The notes under the pieces were generated by a model. That model made no database searches and was not told the origin of the DNA. It saw nothing but the letters and a program-made list of their open reading frames with translations. From contig NZ_CP098362.1 of NCBI RefSeq assembly GCF_030388245.1, positions 558,001 through 622,000 on the forward strand: a stretch of DNA of 64,000 nucleotides, written 5' to 3'. How positions within the stretch are numbered: the first letter of the stretch is position 1; every line of letters begins with the position of its first letter. Shown here piece after piece: positions 26,344 through 35,041 of the stretch. The translations under genes and the position numbers were made by a program. The DNA comes from Paracoccus sp. TOH. Its GTDB lineage: Bacteria; Pseudomonadota; Alphaproteobacteria; Rhodobacterales; Rhodobacteraceae.

Positions 26344-26678
26344 TTTCCCGGCCCGCCGCCTTCCTTGGGCAGGTCGCCCTCGGCCGGCATGGAAGCCTTG
26401 ATCGCCTGCACGAAGGCATCCGGATTGGCATCGAGGATCTCGCCCGCCAGTTCCAGCGTCACCGTGTCGTCATGGACCTTGAGCCCGCCAAAGATCAGCG
26501 CCCGAAGATCCCGGGCGCTGACCAGCCCCGCCTGCAGGCCGCCGGCAGCAAGCAGGTTGAGCATGGCGAAACCGTTTTTGCCGGTCACCTCCTCGAAGGT
26601 GCACAGCGCAGCGTAGTTGATGGTCAGCGCATAAGCGCGGCCATCATGGGTCAGGGTGATCTTGCCTTGCAGATTCAT
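26310..26678 (-). CDS. gpG-like tail assembly chaperone (GTA gp10-like)
   Basis: 122 residues when read without frameshift. The core LTHDGRAYALTINYAALCTF then FEEVTGKNGFAML resembles the gene-transfer-agent gp10 family of tail chaperones. The C-terminus is very basic (KRRRPKRRRAK). The stop lies 11 codons after the slippery heptamer. It follows the tail tube gene by 9 bp and precedes the tape measure, the standard siphovirus order. Confidence 0.8.
   Translation of the reverse strand: MNLQGKITLTHDGRAYALTINYAALCTFEEVTGKNGFAMLNLLAAGGLQAGLVSARDLRALIFGGLKVHDDTVTLELAGEILDANPDAFVQAIKASMPAEGDLPKEGGGPGKRRRPKRRRAK
26321..26349 (-). promoter_or_regulatory. Programmed -1 ribosomal frameshift site with stem-loop
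   Basis: The minus-strand heptamer GGGAAAG (26349-26343) is in the exact reading phase G GGA AAG. After a 4-nt spacer it is followed by GGCGCC-CGAAGA-GGCGCC, a 6-bp stem-loop (26338-26321). The same heptamer is used in lambda G/GT. Shifting back one base enters the conserved T frame. Confidence 0.85.
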
Positions 26679-26687
26679 GATGTCGCC

Positions 26688-27113
26688 TTACGGACCCGGC
26701 ACCGCGACCAGCAGCGGCTTCCCGGAGGGCTTGATGGTCACCGAGGCCGACAACTTGCCCTCGGGGGAAATCTCGCCAGGCGTGAAGGCGGTGACGATAC
26801 CGGAAAACTGGAGCGCCACCGTGCCGCCGGGGAACAGCAGCTGGAATTCGCCCTTGCCCGCCTCGAAGGCGGCAAGCAGCGGGTCGGATACGGCGGGAAC
26901 CCAGTTCACGTCGAAGGTGCAATCCGAGGCGGACTTCAGCCCGGCGATGAACTCGGCCCAGGCGTCCGGGCTTTCGAGATGGGTGGCATCGACAGTGTTG
27001 CGCGACCAGCCCGCGGGCGTGATGCGGGTGACCTCGGCCACGGGCGTATAGGTGGCGCCGTTCTTGATGCCGAACCGGCTGCCAAGGCCGATCTGGGCGT
27101 TCGTTTCAGGCAT
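26688..27113 (-). CDS. Major tail tube protein (gpV-like)
   Basis: 141 residues, beta-rich: QIGLGSRFGIKNGATYTPVA, then TVDATHLESPDAWAEFIAGL and GGTVALQFSGIVTAFTPGEIS. The pattern T.VD.TH..S.D..EF..GL is typical of siphovirus tail tube proteins. It polymerises as hexameric rings around the tape measure. It sits between the tail terminator and chaperone genes. Confidence 0.8.
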   Translation of the reverse strand: MPETNAQIGLGSRFGIKNGATYTPVAEVTRITPAGWSRNTVDATHLESPDAWAEFIAGLKSASDCTFDVNWVPAVSDPLLAAFEAGKGEFQLLFPGGTVALQFSGIVTAFTPGEISPEGKLSASVTIKPSGKPLLVAVPGP

Positions 27114-27170
27114 GATCAGCCCTCCATGTGGAAATGTTGCGGACCGCGCTGCGCGCAGCCCGGGTTGATG

Positions 27171-27602
27171 TCAGGGAGCAACGGGCAGCGAGGCCTCGGG
27201 GCGCACGGTGGTGATCTCGAAGGTCATCACCAGGGTGCCGACGTTCTGGACGCCATCGGTGTTGCTGACGACCGAGGTTTCGCGCAGGAAGCAGAAGCGG
27301 TTCTGCGCCCGCAGCGCCGCCAGAACGACGGCCTCGATCACTTCGCTGTCTTCGTCGAGGATATCTTCGACATTCTCGCCGCCCTTCCGCCGCACGGCCA
27401 CCTGCATGAGCGTCTTGCGCTCGGTGCTGGTCATCGTCTCCATGCGGCTGCTGTCCTGCGGCGTCAGGACGCCGATCACCGGCAGGCTGTCCGCATCGAC
27501 CACCCCCGGCCACACCTTGGGGGCGGTGAAGTCGGCAAAGCGCAAATGCGCGATCAGCGCGGTCCTCGCCAGGGCGCGTGCATCCGAGCGATAATGGCTC
27601 AT
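27171..27602 (-). CDS. Tail terminator-like protein (gpU-like)
   Basis: 143 residues from ATG 27602, which overlaps the preceding stop as TAATG. It begins MSHYRSDARALARTALIAHL and has AVRRKGGENVEDILDEDSEV and FEITTVRPE, a mixed alpha/beta pattern as in phage tail completion proteins. Position between the joining protein and the tail tube supports the call; sequence alone is weak. Confidence 0.6.
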   Translation of the reverse strand: MSHYRSDARALARTALIAHLRFADFTAPKVWPGVVDADSLPVIGVLTPQDSSRMETMTSTERKTLMQVAVRRKGGENVEDILDEDSEVIEAVVLAALRAQNRFCFLRETSVVSNTDGVQNVGTLVMTFEITTVRPEASLPVAP

Positions 27603-27928
27603 TACGCCTCCACCAACTGGCATTCGCAGATCAGGAAGGCATCCGAAGCCGGCGAACCGGTCGGATGCACGACCATGACCTGGAAGGCGCGTCCGTCGGG
27701 CAAGGTGATGCGGTCACCGCGGCCCACTTCGGCCGCCAGATCGCGCCTGACGCGCCACGTCGGCGCATCGATGCGGACGATCTGGCCATCGGCACCGTCG
27801 ACCTCGATCGGCGTTTCGCGAAACATCGACATGATCGGCCGGGCGCTGCCGGCCCGGGGCAGGAAGATGACGGGATCGCCGAACACGTCGGACAGGATCC
27901 CGGTCATCCCGTCGAAGATGCTGGGCAT
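27602..27928 (-). CDS. Head-tail joining protein (gpFII-like)
   Basis: 108 residues: FDGMTGILSDVFGDPVIFLP then a beta-barrel-like second half (GDRITLPDGRAFQVMVVHPTGSP). The pattern DGR.F.V....... with an N-terminal helix resembles head-tail connector proteins of the lambda FII kind. It overlaps both neighbours by one or a few bases, so expression is coupled. Confidence 0.6.
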   Translation of the reverse strand: MPSIFDGMTGILSDVFGDPVIFLPRAGSARPIMSMFRETPIEVDGADGQIVRIDAPTWRVRRDLAAEVGRGDRITLPDGRAFQVMVVHPTGSPASDAFLICECQLVEA

Positions 27929-28263
27929 CAGCGGATCGCGCCGTCCAGAAGCACGATGCCCTCGGCCGCGCCCGCGATAGCGGCCTCCGCAACAACGCCG
28001 ACCAGGGTGTTGCCCGAGGCGGTGGTGGTGATGACCCCGTTGGTCGCATCCCAGTAGACCTTTGCGCCGACGGCCCAGGCCTGTCCGGTCGCTTTCGGAA
28101 GCGTGAAGACACCCTTGCGTGCGATGGTGAGCGGCTCGCCGGTTGCCGCGTCATGCTCGGCCACGCCGAACAGCGCACCGACCAGGACCGGAGCGCCGCT
28201 GGCGGCGTCGGCCGCGGCCGGGATGGTCAGATGATCGCCGACCTGGATATAGTTCTTTGCCAT
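27928..28263 (-). CDS. DUF2190-type capsid decoration protein
   Basis: 111 residues: MAKNYIQVGDHLTIPAAADA, then GALFGVAEHDAATGE and AVGAKVYWDATNGVITTTAS, ending in LVGVVAEAAIAGAAEGIVLL. This is the DUF2190 pattern found next to capsid genes; members resemble a head-stabilising decoration protein (gpD position). It lies 74 bp after the capsid gene, with a strong hairpin in the gap. Confidence 0.75.
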   Translation of the reverse strand: MAKNYIQVGDHLTIPAAADAASGAPVLVGALFGVAEHDAATGEPLTIARKGVFTLPKATGQAWAVGAKVYWDATNGVITTTASGNTLVGVVAEAAIAGAAEGIVLLDGAIR

Positions 28264-28292
28264 GAGTGTCGCCTTTCATGAGGGTTCAGAAT

Positions 28293-28322
28293 GACGAAAG
28301 GCGCCCGGAGGCGCCTTTCGTC
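28293..28322 (-). promoter_or_regulatory. 13-bp perfect hairpin between capsid and decoration genes
   Basis: GACGAAAGGCGCC / GGCGCCTTTCGTC with loop 28306-28309. It is the strongest stem-loop inside the late operon. The short T-rich tail on the minus strand (CATTCTG) makes it a weak terminator at most; an mRNA-processing or level-setting role for capsid versus tail genes is plausible. Confidence 0.6.
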
Positions 28323-28337
28323 AGAGGTCAGCGGCGA

Positions 28338-30404
28338 TCAGGCGCCGTTGTTCTTGTAGCCACCGCGATAATCCGCGGCGCCCAGGCCGAAATCGTGTTC
28401 CAGCGTCATCGAGAAGCCCTGGCGGCCGAAGGGCTCATCGGTGCGAAGACGCGGGGCCTCGGCGCCTTCGAGGTAGCCATGGATCCAGCAGGGATTGGCC
28501 GAGGACAGCAAATACCACGCGTTACCGCTGATCTCTGCCGTGACGACCGGAGTGAGCCGACCCGAGAACGGGTTCACATCAGTCGTGGCCGTTGGCGTGA
28601 TCTGGGCCACGAACATCTCCGCCTCGGTTTCCTTGTCAGGCCCCACCAGCAGGATGTTCGGCACGATGTTCAGCGTGTTGCCGTCGATTGACTTCTGCTT
28701 TCGCATGGCCGCGCGACCGGCGGAAACGGCGGCCGTGTTGATGGCCGACGCCGCGCCGCCCGAGGCGAGGTTGCCGTGCGAGGCGTGAAAGATCGTGTTG
28801 CCGTCCGCCATGACAGCCGCAAGGGCGAAGGCATAGAAGGTCCGCTCCTCGAAAAGCGCGACGGTCATACCGTAGTTCGAAAGAACTTCGTCGATGGCGC
28901 CCAGTTCGTCGTTGATCATCATCTGGCGGCTGATGGTGACACCGACGCCATAGGAACTGATCAGTGCCTGCTCGCGACCTTCGCCGAAGGTGCCCCACTT
29001 GATCTCACCGGCTTCGCTGATCGGCTTGAGCGTGGGGAAATCACCCGTGCGCACCAGCGGCATGGGCCGGAAATCCTTGAAATTCCGCTTGCGCGAGATC
29101 TGGCGATAGGTCGGCGCAGCAAGCTGGTATTTTTCCTGCAGCTGCTTGTTCAGCGCGTTCTCGAAGATGGCAGGGAAATCGCGGGTGGTGTGCATCGCCT
29201 GCATCAGCACCTGCTCTTTCTCGCCCCAACTGCGGATCGCACCGCGATGCCCGACCGAGGCGGCCGCCATCTCGATGATCGACATGCCCATATAGGCCGC
29301 GGCGGGACCGGTCACCTCGCGCTTGCCCTGCATCTGGGCGACCAGCGCATCCGTCATGCCGCTGCGGCGGGTGGCGCGCTCATCACGCTGGATGGTGGCG
29401 CGCGGCGCACGGTTCTTGATGGCCATTTGCGTGGATGCTCCTTGCAGTTCGGCGGTCGCCTGGGCGCAGGTCAGCCCGCGCTCGATCATGTCCAGGGCGC
29501 GCTCGGTCGGAACGCCCTTGCGTGCGCAGATGTGCAGGATGGCGACAGCATCAGCACTCAGCGGCTCGGCCGCATCCTCATCGGCTTCGCCGGCATCGCC
29601 GCCCCCGCCGTCCTGATCGTCCTCGGCGGCCTCCGCCTCGGTCTCATTCTCGGCCGCGGCTTGCGCTTCCTCCCCGGCATCCGGATTGTCCTCTTCGGCG
29701 GCGGTCACCGCCGTCACCTTGGGTTTCGCCATGGTCTTTCCTCCTTTGGCGGTGGGCATTGCGGCGCCGGCCATCATGGCCACCACCGACGAAACAGGCC
29801 GCTGGCGTGGGAGCGCGCCGGCGGCGGCAAGCAGGGTCTCGGGCGCGTGCCCGTAGATGCGATAGTCGAAGGCGGCAGGTTCCAGGGCCTCACCATCGTC
29901 CTCGGCGGACGTGGCAAACCCCGCCTCGACCGCCGCCGGACCGTCGAAATACGTCTCGGCCTTCATGATCGCCCGGGCGTCCTCGACCGTGATGCCTGCA
30001 CGCTTGGCGTAGATGCCGGCATAGGCCTTGGCGATAACCCCGAGACCCTGGGCAGCATGAAGATGATCATCCTCGGTGCCGCGACCTTCCACCCACCACG
30101 AGGCGGGATCGTGGATCATCATGATGGCGCCGAGCGTCATGGTGATGCTGTCGCCGGCCATCGCGATCAGGCTGGCAGCGGATGCCGCCACGCCTTCGAT
30201 GACGACTTGCACCTCGCCCTCGTAGGCGCGCAGCGCCGTATAGATCGCCTGCCCTTCGGTCGCGATACCTCCGCCGGAGTTGATCCGCACGGTCAGCGGA
30301 CCGGACATGCCGTCAAGTTGCTCGCGCACCTGCCGCGCCGTGAAATACTCCTCGTCCCAGAAGGACGATCCCACCGTGCCGTAAAGACGCAGCTCGTTCA
30401 TCAC
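28338..30404 (-). CDS. ClpP-like prohead protease fused to major capsid protein
   Basis: 688 residues. Residues 1-200 are a ClpP-type serine protease: GVAASAASLIAMAG gives Ser at about 75 and MMIHDPASW gives His at about 98. An acidic linker (about 225-285, rich in Glu/Asp/Ala) acts as scaffold. From about 345 the protein is a capsid subunit of the Mu gpT type: MGMSIIEMAAASVGHRG, KNFKDFRPMPLVRTGDFP-like core, FYAFALAAVMADGNTIFHASHGN, and a C-terminal FSMTLEHDFGLGAADYRG. Such fusions are a known family; the protease presumably frees itself and the scaffold at maturation. It overlaps the portal gene by 4 bp. Confidence 0.85.
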   Translation of the reverse strand: MMNELRLYGTVGSSFWDEEYFTARQVREQLDGMSGPLTVRINSGGGIATEGQAIYTALRAYEGEVQVVIEGVAASAASLIAMAGDSITMTLGAIMMIHDPASWWVEGRGTEDDHLHAAQGLGVIAKAYAGIYAKRAGITVEDARAIMKAETYFDGPAAVEAGFATSAEDDGEALEPAAFDYRIYGHAPETLLAAAGALPRQRPVSSVVAMMAGAAMPTAKGGKTMAKPKVTAVTAAEEDNPDAGEEAQAAAENETEAEAAEDDQDGGGGDAGEADEDAAEPLSADAVAILHICARKGVPTERALDMIERGLTCAQATAELQGASTQMAIKNRAPRATIQRDERATRRSGMTDALVAQMQGKREVTGPAAAYMGMSIIEMAAASVGHRGAIRSWGEKEQVLMQAMHTTRDFPAIFENALNKQLQEKYQLAAPTYRQISRKRNFKDFRPMPLVRTGDFPTLKPISEAGEIKWGTFGEGREQALISSYGVGVTISRQMMINDELGAIDEVLSNYGMTVALFEERTFYAFALAAVMADGNTIFHASHGNLASGGAASAINTAAVSAGRAAMRKQKSIDGNTLNIVPNILLVGPDKETEAEMFVAQITPTATTDVNPFSGRLTPVVTAEISGNAWYLLSSANPCWIHGYLEGAEAPRLRTDEPFGRQGFSMTLEHDFGLGAADYRGGYKNNGA

Positions 30405-31927
30405 ATACCCTTTCGATAATGCGCCTTGGCCCGACCGTTCTCCACGATCTCTTCAGCCTCGGACCTCGCCGCGCCGGCGACGGAACCGGAGCCCGGATCA
30501 CTGTCGAAGGACAGGTTCAGCCGGGCGGCATCGGCGCGATCCTGTTCGATTTCATCGAGCAGCCGCTCGGGATCGACGCCAAGCTGTCGCACAACCTGCT
30601 GCCGCGACGCGAAACCATTGCGCACCGCATCCGCCAAGGCGGCAATCTCGCGCGTCGGATCGACGATGACCTTGCGCGGTGGTTGCCATTCAAGACGAAG
30701 GTGCCGCCAGATATCGGCCGGAAGGCCGGCCTTGATCATCGCGGCGCCGTCATGGCCATTCCATGCGGTGATGAAGGCCTGCGCCAGCGGCTGCATCATC
30801 TGGGGGATCAGCATCAGCCACTGCCAGGCGCTGATGTTCTGATCCATCTCCAGCCGCCCCATCCGGGCCGAACTGAAATTGACCTGACCCAGGTCCCCGG
30901 TCAGCGCCTCATAGGTGATGCCCATGCCTGCCGCGACCGAGCGAAGCACCGAACGGGTGAATTCGTCGTAACCATCGACACCGGGCGGTTCGGCGAATTT
31001 GACATCCTCGTCCTCGCCAAGGTCGTAGATCATCCCCGGCGCCAGTTCGGCAATCTCGCCGCCCTTTCCGCCTTCGGAACGCACACGGAAGGCCGCAAAG
31101 CAGGCGGCGATCTTCTGCCGCATCAGCTGCGCATCCTCATGGTCGGCAAGATCCTGAAGCCGCATCATCACCGGCGCGAACCAGGTCACGCCTCGCATCT
31201 GGCCGGGGCGGTCCTGCCGATAGATGTGCAGCACCTCCTCCGCAGGCACCCGTTCGGAAATCCCGCGACGCGCCCCTGGCGTCCAGTCGCCTCCAGGATG
31301 CTCCGGATACAGCCAATAGGCGACGCGGCGCCCAGTGGCGTCATATTCTATGCCGTCGCGGATCTCGTTGCCCGTCGCCGTCCAGCCGAACTTGCCGTCA
31401 TCGAGGTAATCCGGCTCCAGCACGTCCAACTGCAATGGCAGCGCGCTGGGGTCAGGGTGGCTGTGATAGATGCGGACGAGACATTCGCCAGCGTCCACCA
31501 CGGTATTCGCCACCAGCCTTTGCAGGCCGTAGAGATTCTGACGCCCTTGCCGGTCAATGGCGCAGGTGTCGAAATGCGCCTCGATCAGCTCCAGCCCGCG
31601 ATCCCGGACCCGCTTGCGGGCGGTTTCCTTCAGGCCGGTATAGGACAGCACCACCTTGGGCAGGATGCCGTCGCCGACGATGCCGCCACAGATCACCGAC
31701 TGCGCGCGGGTGGCGAAAGGCGTGTTGCGCACCATGTCGCGCGCATACCAGGCCATGCGCTGGCGCTGACGAGCGGCTGCATCGGCATCGGTGCGGGCAG
31801 CCTTCATCGAGGACGTTCGCCTTCCGATCCCGGCAGCGTCGTAATGTGCGGTCACCGCGCGGGCGCGAGCGCGTCGCATCCCCCATTGCGGGGATACCGC
31901 AGCGATAGCCCGATCAAGCAGGTTCAT
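30401..31927 (-). CDS. Phage portal protein (lambda gpB family)
   Basis: 508 residues from ATG 31927, preceded by AAGGAG; an in-frame start 18 codons upstream has no ribosome-binding site. The N-terminus MNLLDRAIAAVSPQWGMRRA, the RQRMAWYARDMVRNTPFATR segment and the later GVTWFAPVMMRLQDLADHED match lambda-type portals, which form the dodecameric DNA entry ring. The length is normal (lambda 533). Confidence 0.88.
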   Translation of the reverse strand: MNLLDRAIAAVSPQWGMRRARARAVTAHYDAAGIGRRTSSMKAARTDADAAARQRQRMAWYARDMVRNTPFATRAQSVICGGIVGDGILPKVVLSYTGLKETARKRVRDRGLELIEAHFDTCAIDRQGRQNLYGLQRLVANTVVDAGECLVRIYHSHPDPSALPLQLDVLEPDYLDDGKFGWTATGNEIRDGIEYDATGRRVAYWLYPEHPGGDWTPGARRGISERVPAEEVLHIYRQDRPGQMRGVTWFAPVMMRLQDLADHEDAQLMRQKIAACFAAFRVRSEGGKGGEIAELAPGMIYDLGEDEDVKFAEPPGVDGYDEFTRSVLRSVAAGMGITYEALTGDLGQVNFSSARMGRLEMDQNISAWQWLMLIPQMMQPLAQAFITAWNGHDGAAMIKAGLPADIWRHLRLEWQPPRKVIVDPTREIAALADAVRNGFASRQQVVRQLGVDPERLLDEIEQDRADAARLNLSFDSDPGSGSVAGAARSEAEEIVENGRAKAHYRKGM

Positions 31928-31931
31928 CGGA

Positions 31932-32144
31932 TTACTCCTTGCGGTAGACGGGATACTGCTGGCGTGTCCGGCCGGCAGCACCGGCCAACCCGAGATCGGT
32001 CTCCATCAAGGCCTTGATGCGAAGCATCTCGCTCAGGCTGCGATAGGTCACCCGCTCGCCGTTCACCTCAAGGCTGGTGACGCCCTTGGCGATCATCATG
32101 CAAAGGGTCCGGTACTCCTCGATCGAATAGATGCTCACAGCCAT
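31932..32144 (-). CDS. gpW-like head-tail connector protein
   Basis: 70 residues with the signature of gpW-like proteins: an N-terminal strand, then TSLEVNGERVTYRSLSEMLR. In lambda gpW sits between terminase and portal genes and helps join head and tail, the same place as here. It overlaps the terminase stop by 10 bp and is 4 bp from the portal start. Confidence 0.75.
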   Translation of the reverse strand: MAVSIYSIEEYRTLCMMIAKGVTSLEVNGERVTYRSLSEMLRIKALMETDLGLAGAAGRTRQQYPVYRKE

Positions 32145-34171
32145 TTCCCCTTACGCTCCCCGAGCCATCCGCCTCCGGAAGGCGGGCTGGGCTCTGGCCG
32201 TTTCAGTTCTGGTTTCTCCGTCGGCGCCTTGGCCATCGCCCGGACCGAAAGCGGCACCACCGGCATGGCGGCATCGAACAAGTCGGCCTGCTCTTCCGGT
32301 GCCGGAACCCCTCTTTCGGCCTCGATCAGATCCCACTGGTCGTCGGTCATGGCGGTCCAGCCCTTTTTGCGCGCCGCAGCCTCGGAATAGTTCATGGTGT
32401 CCAGGCACTCGTTGCGCCGGCTAGGTTCGACCAGTTCCCATTTCGAGACCATGGTGCCGGAGGTCGCGCGCTTCAGCACCCGAACCTCGGAGGTGATCTG
32501 CCGGTAATACTCATCGCCCAGGCCCTTGGCGAAGGCGATGTAACCACGTTCCTCCGGGTCCTCCTTGGCAAGCCAGCCGTAGAAATCAGCCTTCAGCTGG
32601 CTGACGTTCAATATCCAGCCGCGCTTCTGCCGCTTGATCTGCCGCCCGTTCGCCTTGCGATCCGACTGTGGCCGCAGGATCGGACCATTGGCCGAAGAGG
32701 AACCCTTCACCAGGATCACCCGCGTCCAAGGATGGCGCTTTGCCCAGTCGCGCACGTCCTCGGTAAAGCCGCCCTCGTCCGCCGCCATCATGTCCAGCGG
32801 CAGGCGCAATCCCAGCTCTGTACGCCAGGTCGCCTTGAGCAGCGAATCCAACGCATTGCGCCCGTCGTCATCACCGATGTGATGCGGCACAACGATATGA
32901 TCGACCACCCATCGGCGATAGTTCCGGCCATAGGCGCATACAGTCACCTCGATCCGGTCAGCCTGGAAGTCCACCCCAGCGGTCAGAAGCACGCCGCATG
33001 CCGGAACGACCCCCCGAGGAAGGACGGCACCCGGCTCGGCATTCTCGGTCCGGTCGCGCAACGCTTCCCAATCCGGACCCTTCGATGCTTGCTCGAAGGG
33101 CAGTCCGAGCACGTCGTTCCAGAAGGTCTGTTCCGTCTCGGCCTCAACCTTGCCGCGGATCGCCTCTTCAGTCGCCTCAGTCACCGTCATGCCTGTCCAG
33201 CCCATGACCTGGGCGTATTCCACCGCGATAGACGCCCAGTCACGCTGGGGGACATAGGCTCGCCACAGATGGAAGCCGGGATGATCGCCGCGGGGGTTGC
33301 GCGGCACCCATTTTCCCGCAGAAACCATCGCCAACTTGTGGCTGTGCAAGATCGAACCGTTGCAAGCCTCGCAGGTAAAATGCGCGGCGTGCAGGCGCTC
33401 GGGGTCAATGGTCTTGCGGAAGTTCTCCCAGGTCAGGGGTGCCATGTTGCCGCAATGCGGACATGGCACGTGGTAAAATCGCTGGTCGCTCCGGTCGAAG
33501 GCCCGGGTGATCCGGCAGGTGCCGAGGATCTGCGGCGTCGAAATCCGCACGATCTTGGCATCCTCGAACCCCGCTGCACGGCTGGCGGCCAGCTGCTCGG
33601 GATCGCCCTTCGGCGTCATTTCGAACTTGGCCGCGTCATCCATGATCACCAGGCGACGGGTCGTACCAGCGAGGTCATCCGGCGAACCGGCGCTGACAAC
33701 CTTCAACGAACCGTCGCGCCGCATGGTCTCCTGGTTGAACAGCGTATCCGTCTGTTCACCCCGGCCGTCACCGAAGACATCGCGCAAGCTTGGCGCCTGG
33801 CGCCGCATCGGCATCCACTTGTTCCGCACCCATTCGGTCGCGGATGACGTGGTCGGATGAACCACCAGGCTGTCGAGAGGCCCATATTCGTGCCATGCCG
33901 CGACCGTCGGATTGAGCAGCGAGACCGTCTTGCCCCATTGTGCGCTGCCACGGACCGAGACCTCGCGCGCCGGATGCTCGGGGCTCAACACCTCGTGGAT
34001 TTCGCGCAGGAAGGGGAAGCGCTCGATCCGGAACGGGCCAGGAATCGGGGACCGTTCGTCGAAAACGATATTCTCCTCGCACCAGCGTGTAATGTCCGGC
34101 GGCGGCGGCGGAACCATGGCGAAGGCCAGGCCGCGTAGGACGGCCGCCTCAGCCGAAGCCAGAAAGCCCAT
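32135..34171 (-). CDS. Terminase large subunit, GpA family
   Basis: 678 residues; packages and cuts phage DNA. The ATPase half has a variant Walker A GSAQWGKTVSLL (about 74-85), Walker B-like RRLVIMDDAAKF, and RISTPQILGTCRITRAF as coupling region. A zinc-binding pair CPHC and CEAC lies around residues 235-270. The nuclease half includes GVDFQADRIEVTV (first acidic residue) and AADEGGFTEDV. This is the lambda gpA type, implying cos packaging. It overlaps the terminase small subunit by one base (TGATG). Confidence 0.92.
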   Translation of the reverse strand: MGFLASAEAAVLRGLAFAMVPPPPPDITRWCEENIVFDERSPIPGPFRIERFPFLREIHEVLSPEHPAREVSVRGSAQWGKTVSLLNPTVAAWHEYGPLDSLVVHPTTSSATEWVRNKWMPMRRQAPSLRDVFGDGRGEQTDTLFNQETMRRDGSLKVVSAGSPDDLAGTTRRLVIMDDAAKFEMTPKGDPEQLAASRAAGFEDAKIVRISTPQILGTCRITRAFDRSDQRFYHVPCPHCGNMAPLTWENFRKTIDPERLHAAHFTCEACNGSILHSHKLAMVSAGKWVPRNPRGDHPGFHLWRAYVPQRDWASIAVEYAQVMGWTGMTVTEATEEAIRGKVEAETEQTFWNDVLGLPFEQASKGPDWEALRDRTENAEPGAVLPRGVVPACGVLLTAGVDFQADRIEVTVCAYGRNYRRWVVDHIVVPHHIGDDDGRNALDSLLKATWRTELGLRLPLDMMAADEGGFTEDVRDWAKRHPWTRVILVKGSSSANGPILRPQSDRKANGRQIKRQKRGWILNVSQLKADFYGWLAKEDPEERGYIAFAKGLGDEYYRQITSEVRVLKRATSGTMVSKWELVEPSRRNECLDTMNYSEAAARKKGWTAMTDDQWDLIEAERGVPAPEEQADLFDAAMPVVPLSVRAMAKAPTEKPELKRPEPSPPSGGGWLGERKGKWL

Positions 34172-34791
34172 CAGACATCTGCCTCTTGTTCATCCGGGGT
34201 CATGGCCGTTGTCTGCGCCTGATTCCCGAGCTGGGAGGACCGTGCGGCCCGGTAACGCCGCCATTCATCCATCAGCACCTTGCGCACGGACCGAAAATCC
34301 AGCCCGAACTGATCCGCGACAGCGCGGGCGGCATCGCGGAGCATGGTCTCGAACTGCGCGATCTCCTGCGTCATCGCTCGCGCGGTGTGGCGCTCGACTT
34401 CCTCGGCAAGAACCCATGTCCGCTCCTCGGCCATATTCTGGCGGCGAAGTCGGCGGGCCTCTTCTTCCGCCTTCAGGGTCCGCGCCATCTCGTAGCGGTC
34501 CGGATCGCCCACCGGCAGCGTCGCATCCGTCCTCGGCCGCGGGGCGGCGGGCTGCGGATCGTCATTGCCAAGGTCGCGCAGAGCATCTCTGGTGGCAGCG
34601 CCGTTCCCGAGCATCTGGCCGGGATGCAACTTTCGGCCAAGGGCGTGGGCCACCTTCTCCAGGTCGAAGCGGCGACCGCGCCCGTCACCGGTATAGCAGC
34701 CCTCCAGCTTTCCCTCGCTGACATACTGGCTGATACGCGCCTTCGACACGGCCAGCCGTGCCGCAAGCTCCGTTGTGTTCAGACCAGTCAT
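34171..34791 (-). CDS. Terminase small subunit (Nu1-like)
   Basis: 206 residues. The N-terminal winged-helix segment TELAARLAVSKARISQYVSE then LEGCYTGDGRGRRFDLEKVA is the DNA-binding fold of Nu1-type subunits. A charged central helix (YEMARTLKAEEEARRLRRQN) probably mediates oligomerisation and contact with the large subunit. It recognises cos next to its own gene in lambda; a dyad lies 61 bp upstream here. Confidence 0.82.
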   Translation of the reverse strand: MTGLNTTELAARLAVSKARISQYVSEGKLEGCYTGDGRGRRFDLEKVAHALGRKLHPGQMLGNGAATRDALRDLGNDDPQPAAPRPRTDATLPVGDPDRYEMARTLKAEEEARRLRRQNMAEERTWVLAEEVERHTARAMTQEIAQFETMLRDAARAVADQFGLDFRSVRKVLMDEWRRYRAARSSQLGNQAQTTAMTPDEQEADV

Positions 34792-34851
34792 CCTCTTACC
34801 GTTTGATTGTTAAGCCAGTTTAGGCTTTTCCAGATGTTAAGGGACCCGAAA

Positions 34852-34888
34852 CCATCGGGGCGCGAATGACCCCCGCGCGGCCCGATGG
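34852..34888. other. Candidate cos region: interrupted dyad upstream of terminase
   Basis: CCATCGGGGCGCG (34852-34864) and CGCGGCCCGATGG (34876-34888) are inverted with one mismatch in 13, separated by 11 nt. It lies 61 bp upstream of the small terminase subunit, in a 250-bp gap without genes and with G/C runs on both sides. Lambda cosN also has partial dyad symmetry next to Nu1. Confidence 0.45.
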
Positions 34889-35041
34889 GGGGAAGGACCC
34901 GAGGGGGTGCCCGTTTTTCAGGCAATGAGGGTGGCAGGACGCGGGGTTAGGCCCTGTAACTTTTCCATGCTTCTGGCGGACAGAGGGTTACGGTCCATGA
35001 TTTTTTTATTTTTTTCAGCCTCATTGCCCGGCCAGCCAGCG

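Noticed and set aside
27928..28263. The decoration gene as an early-terminated capsid fragment
   Set aside because: Its sequence is a complete DUF2190-type protein with its own start, and the capsid fusion upstream has an intact C-terminus.
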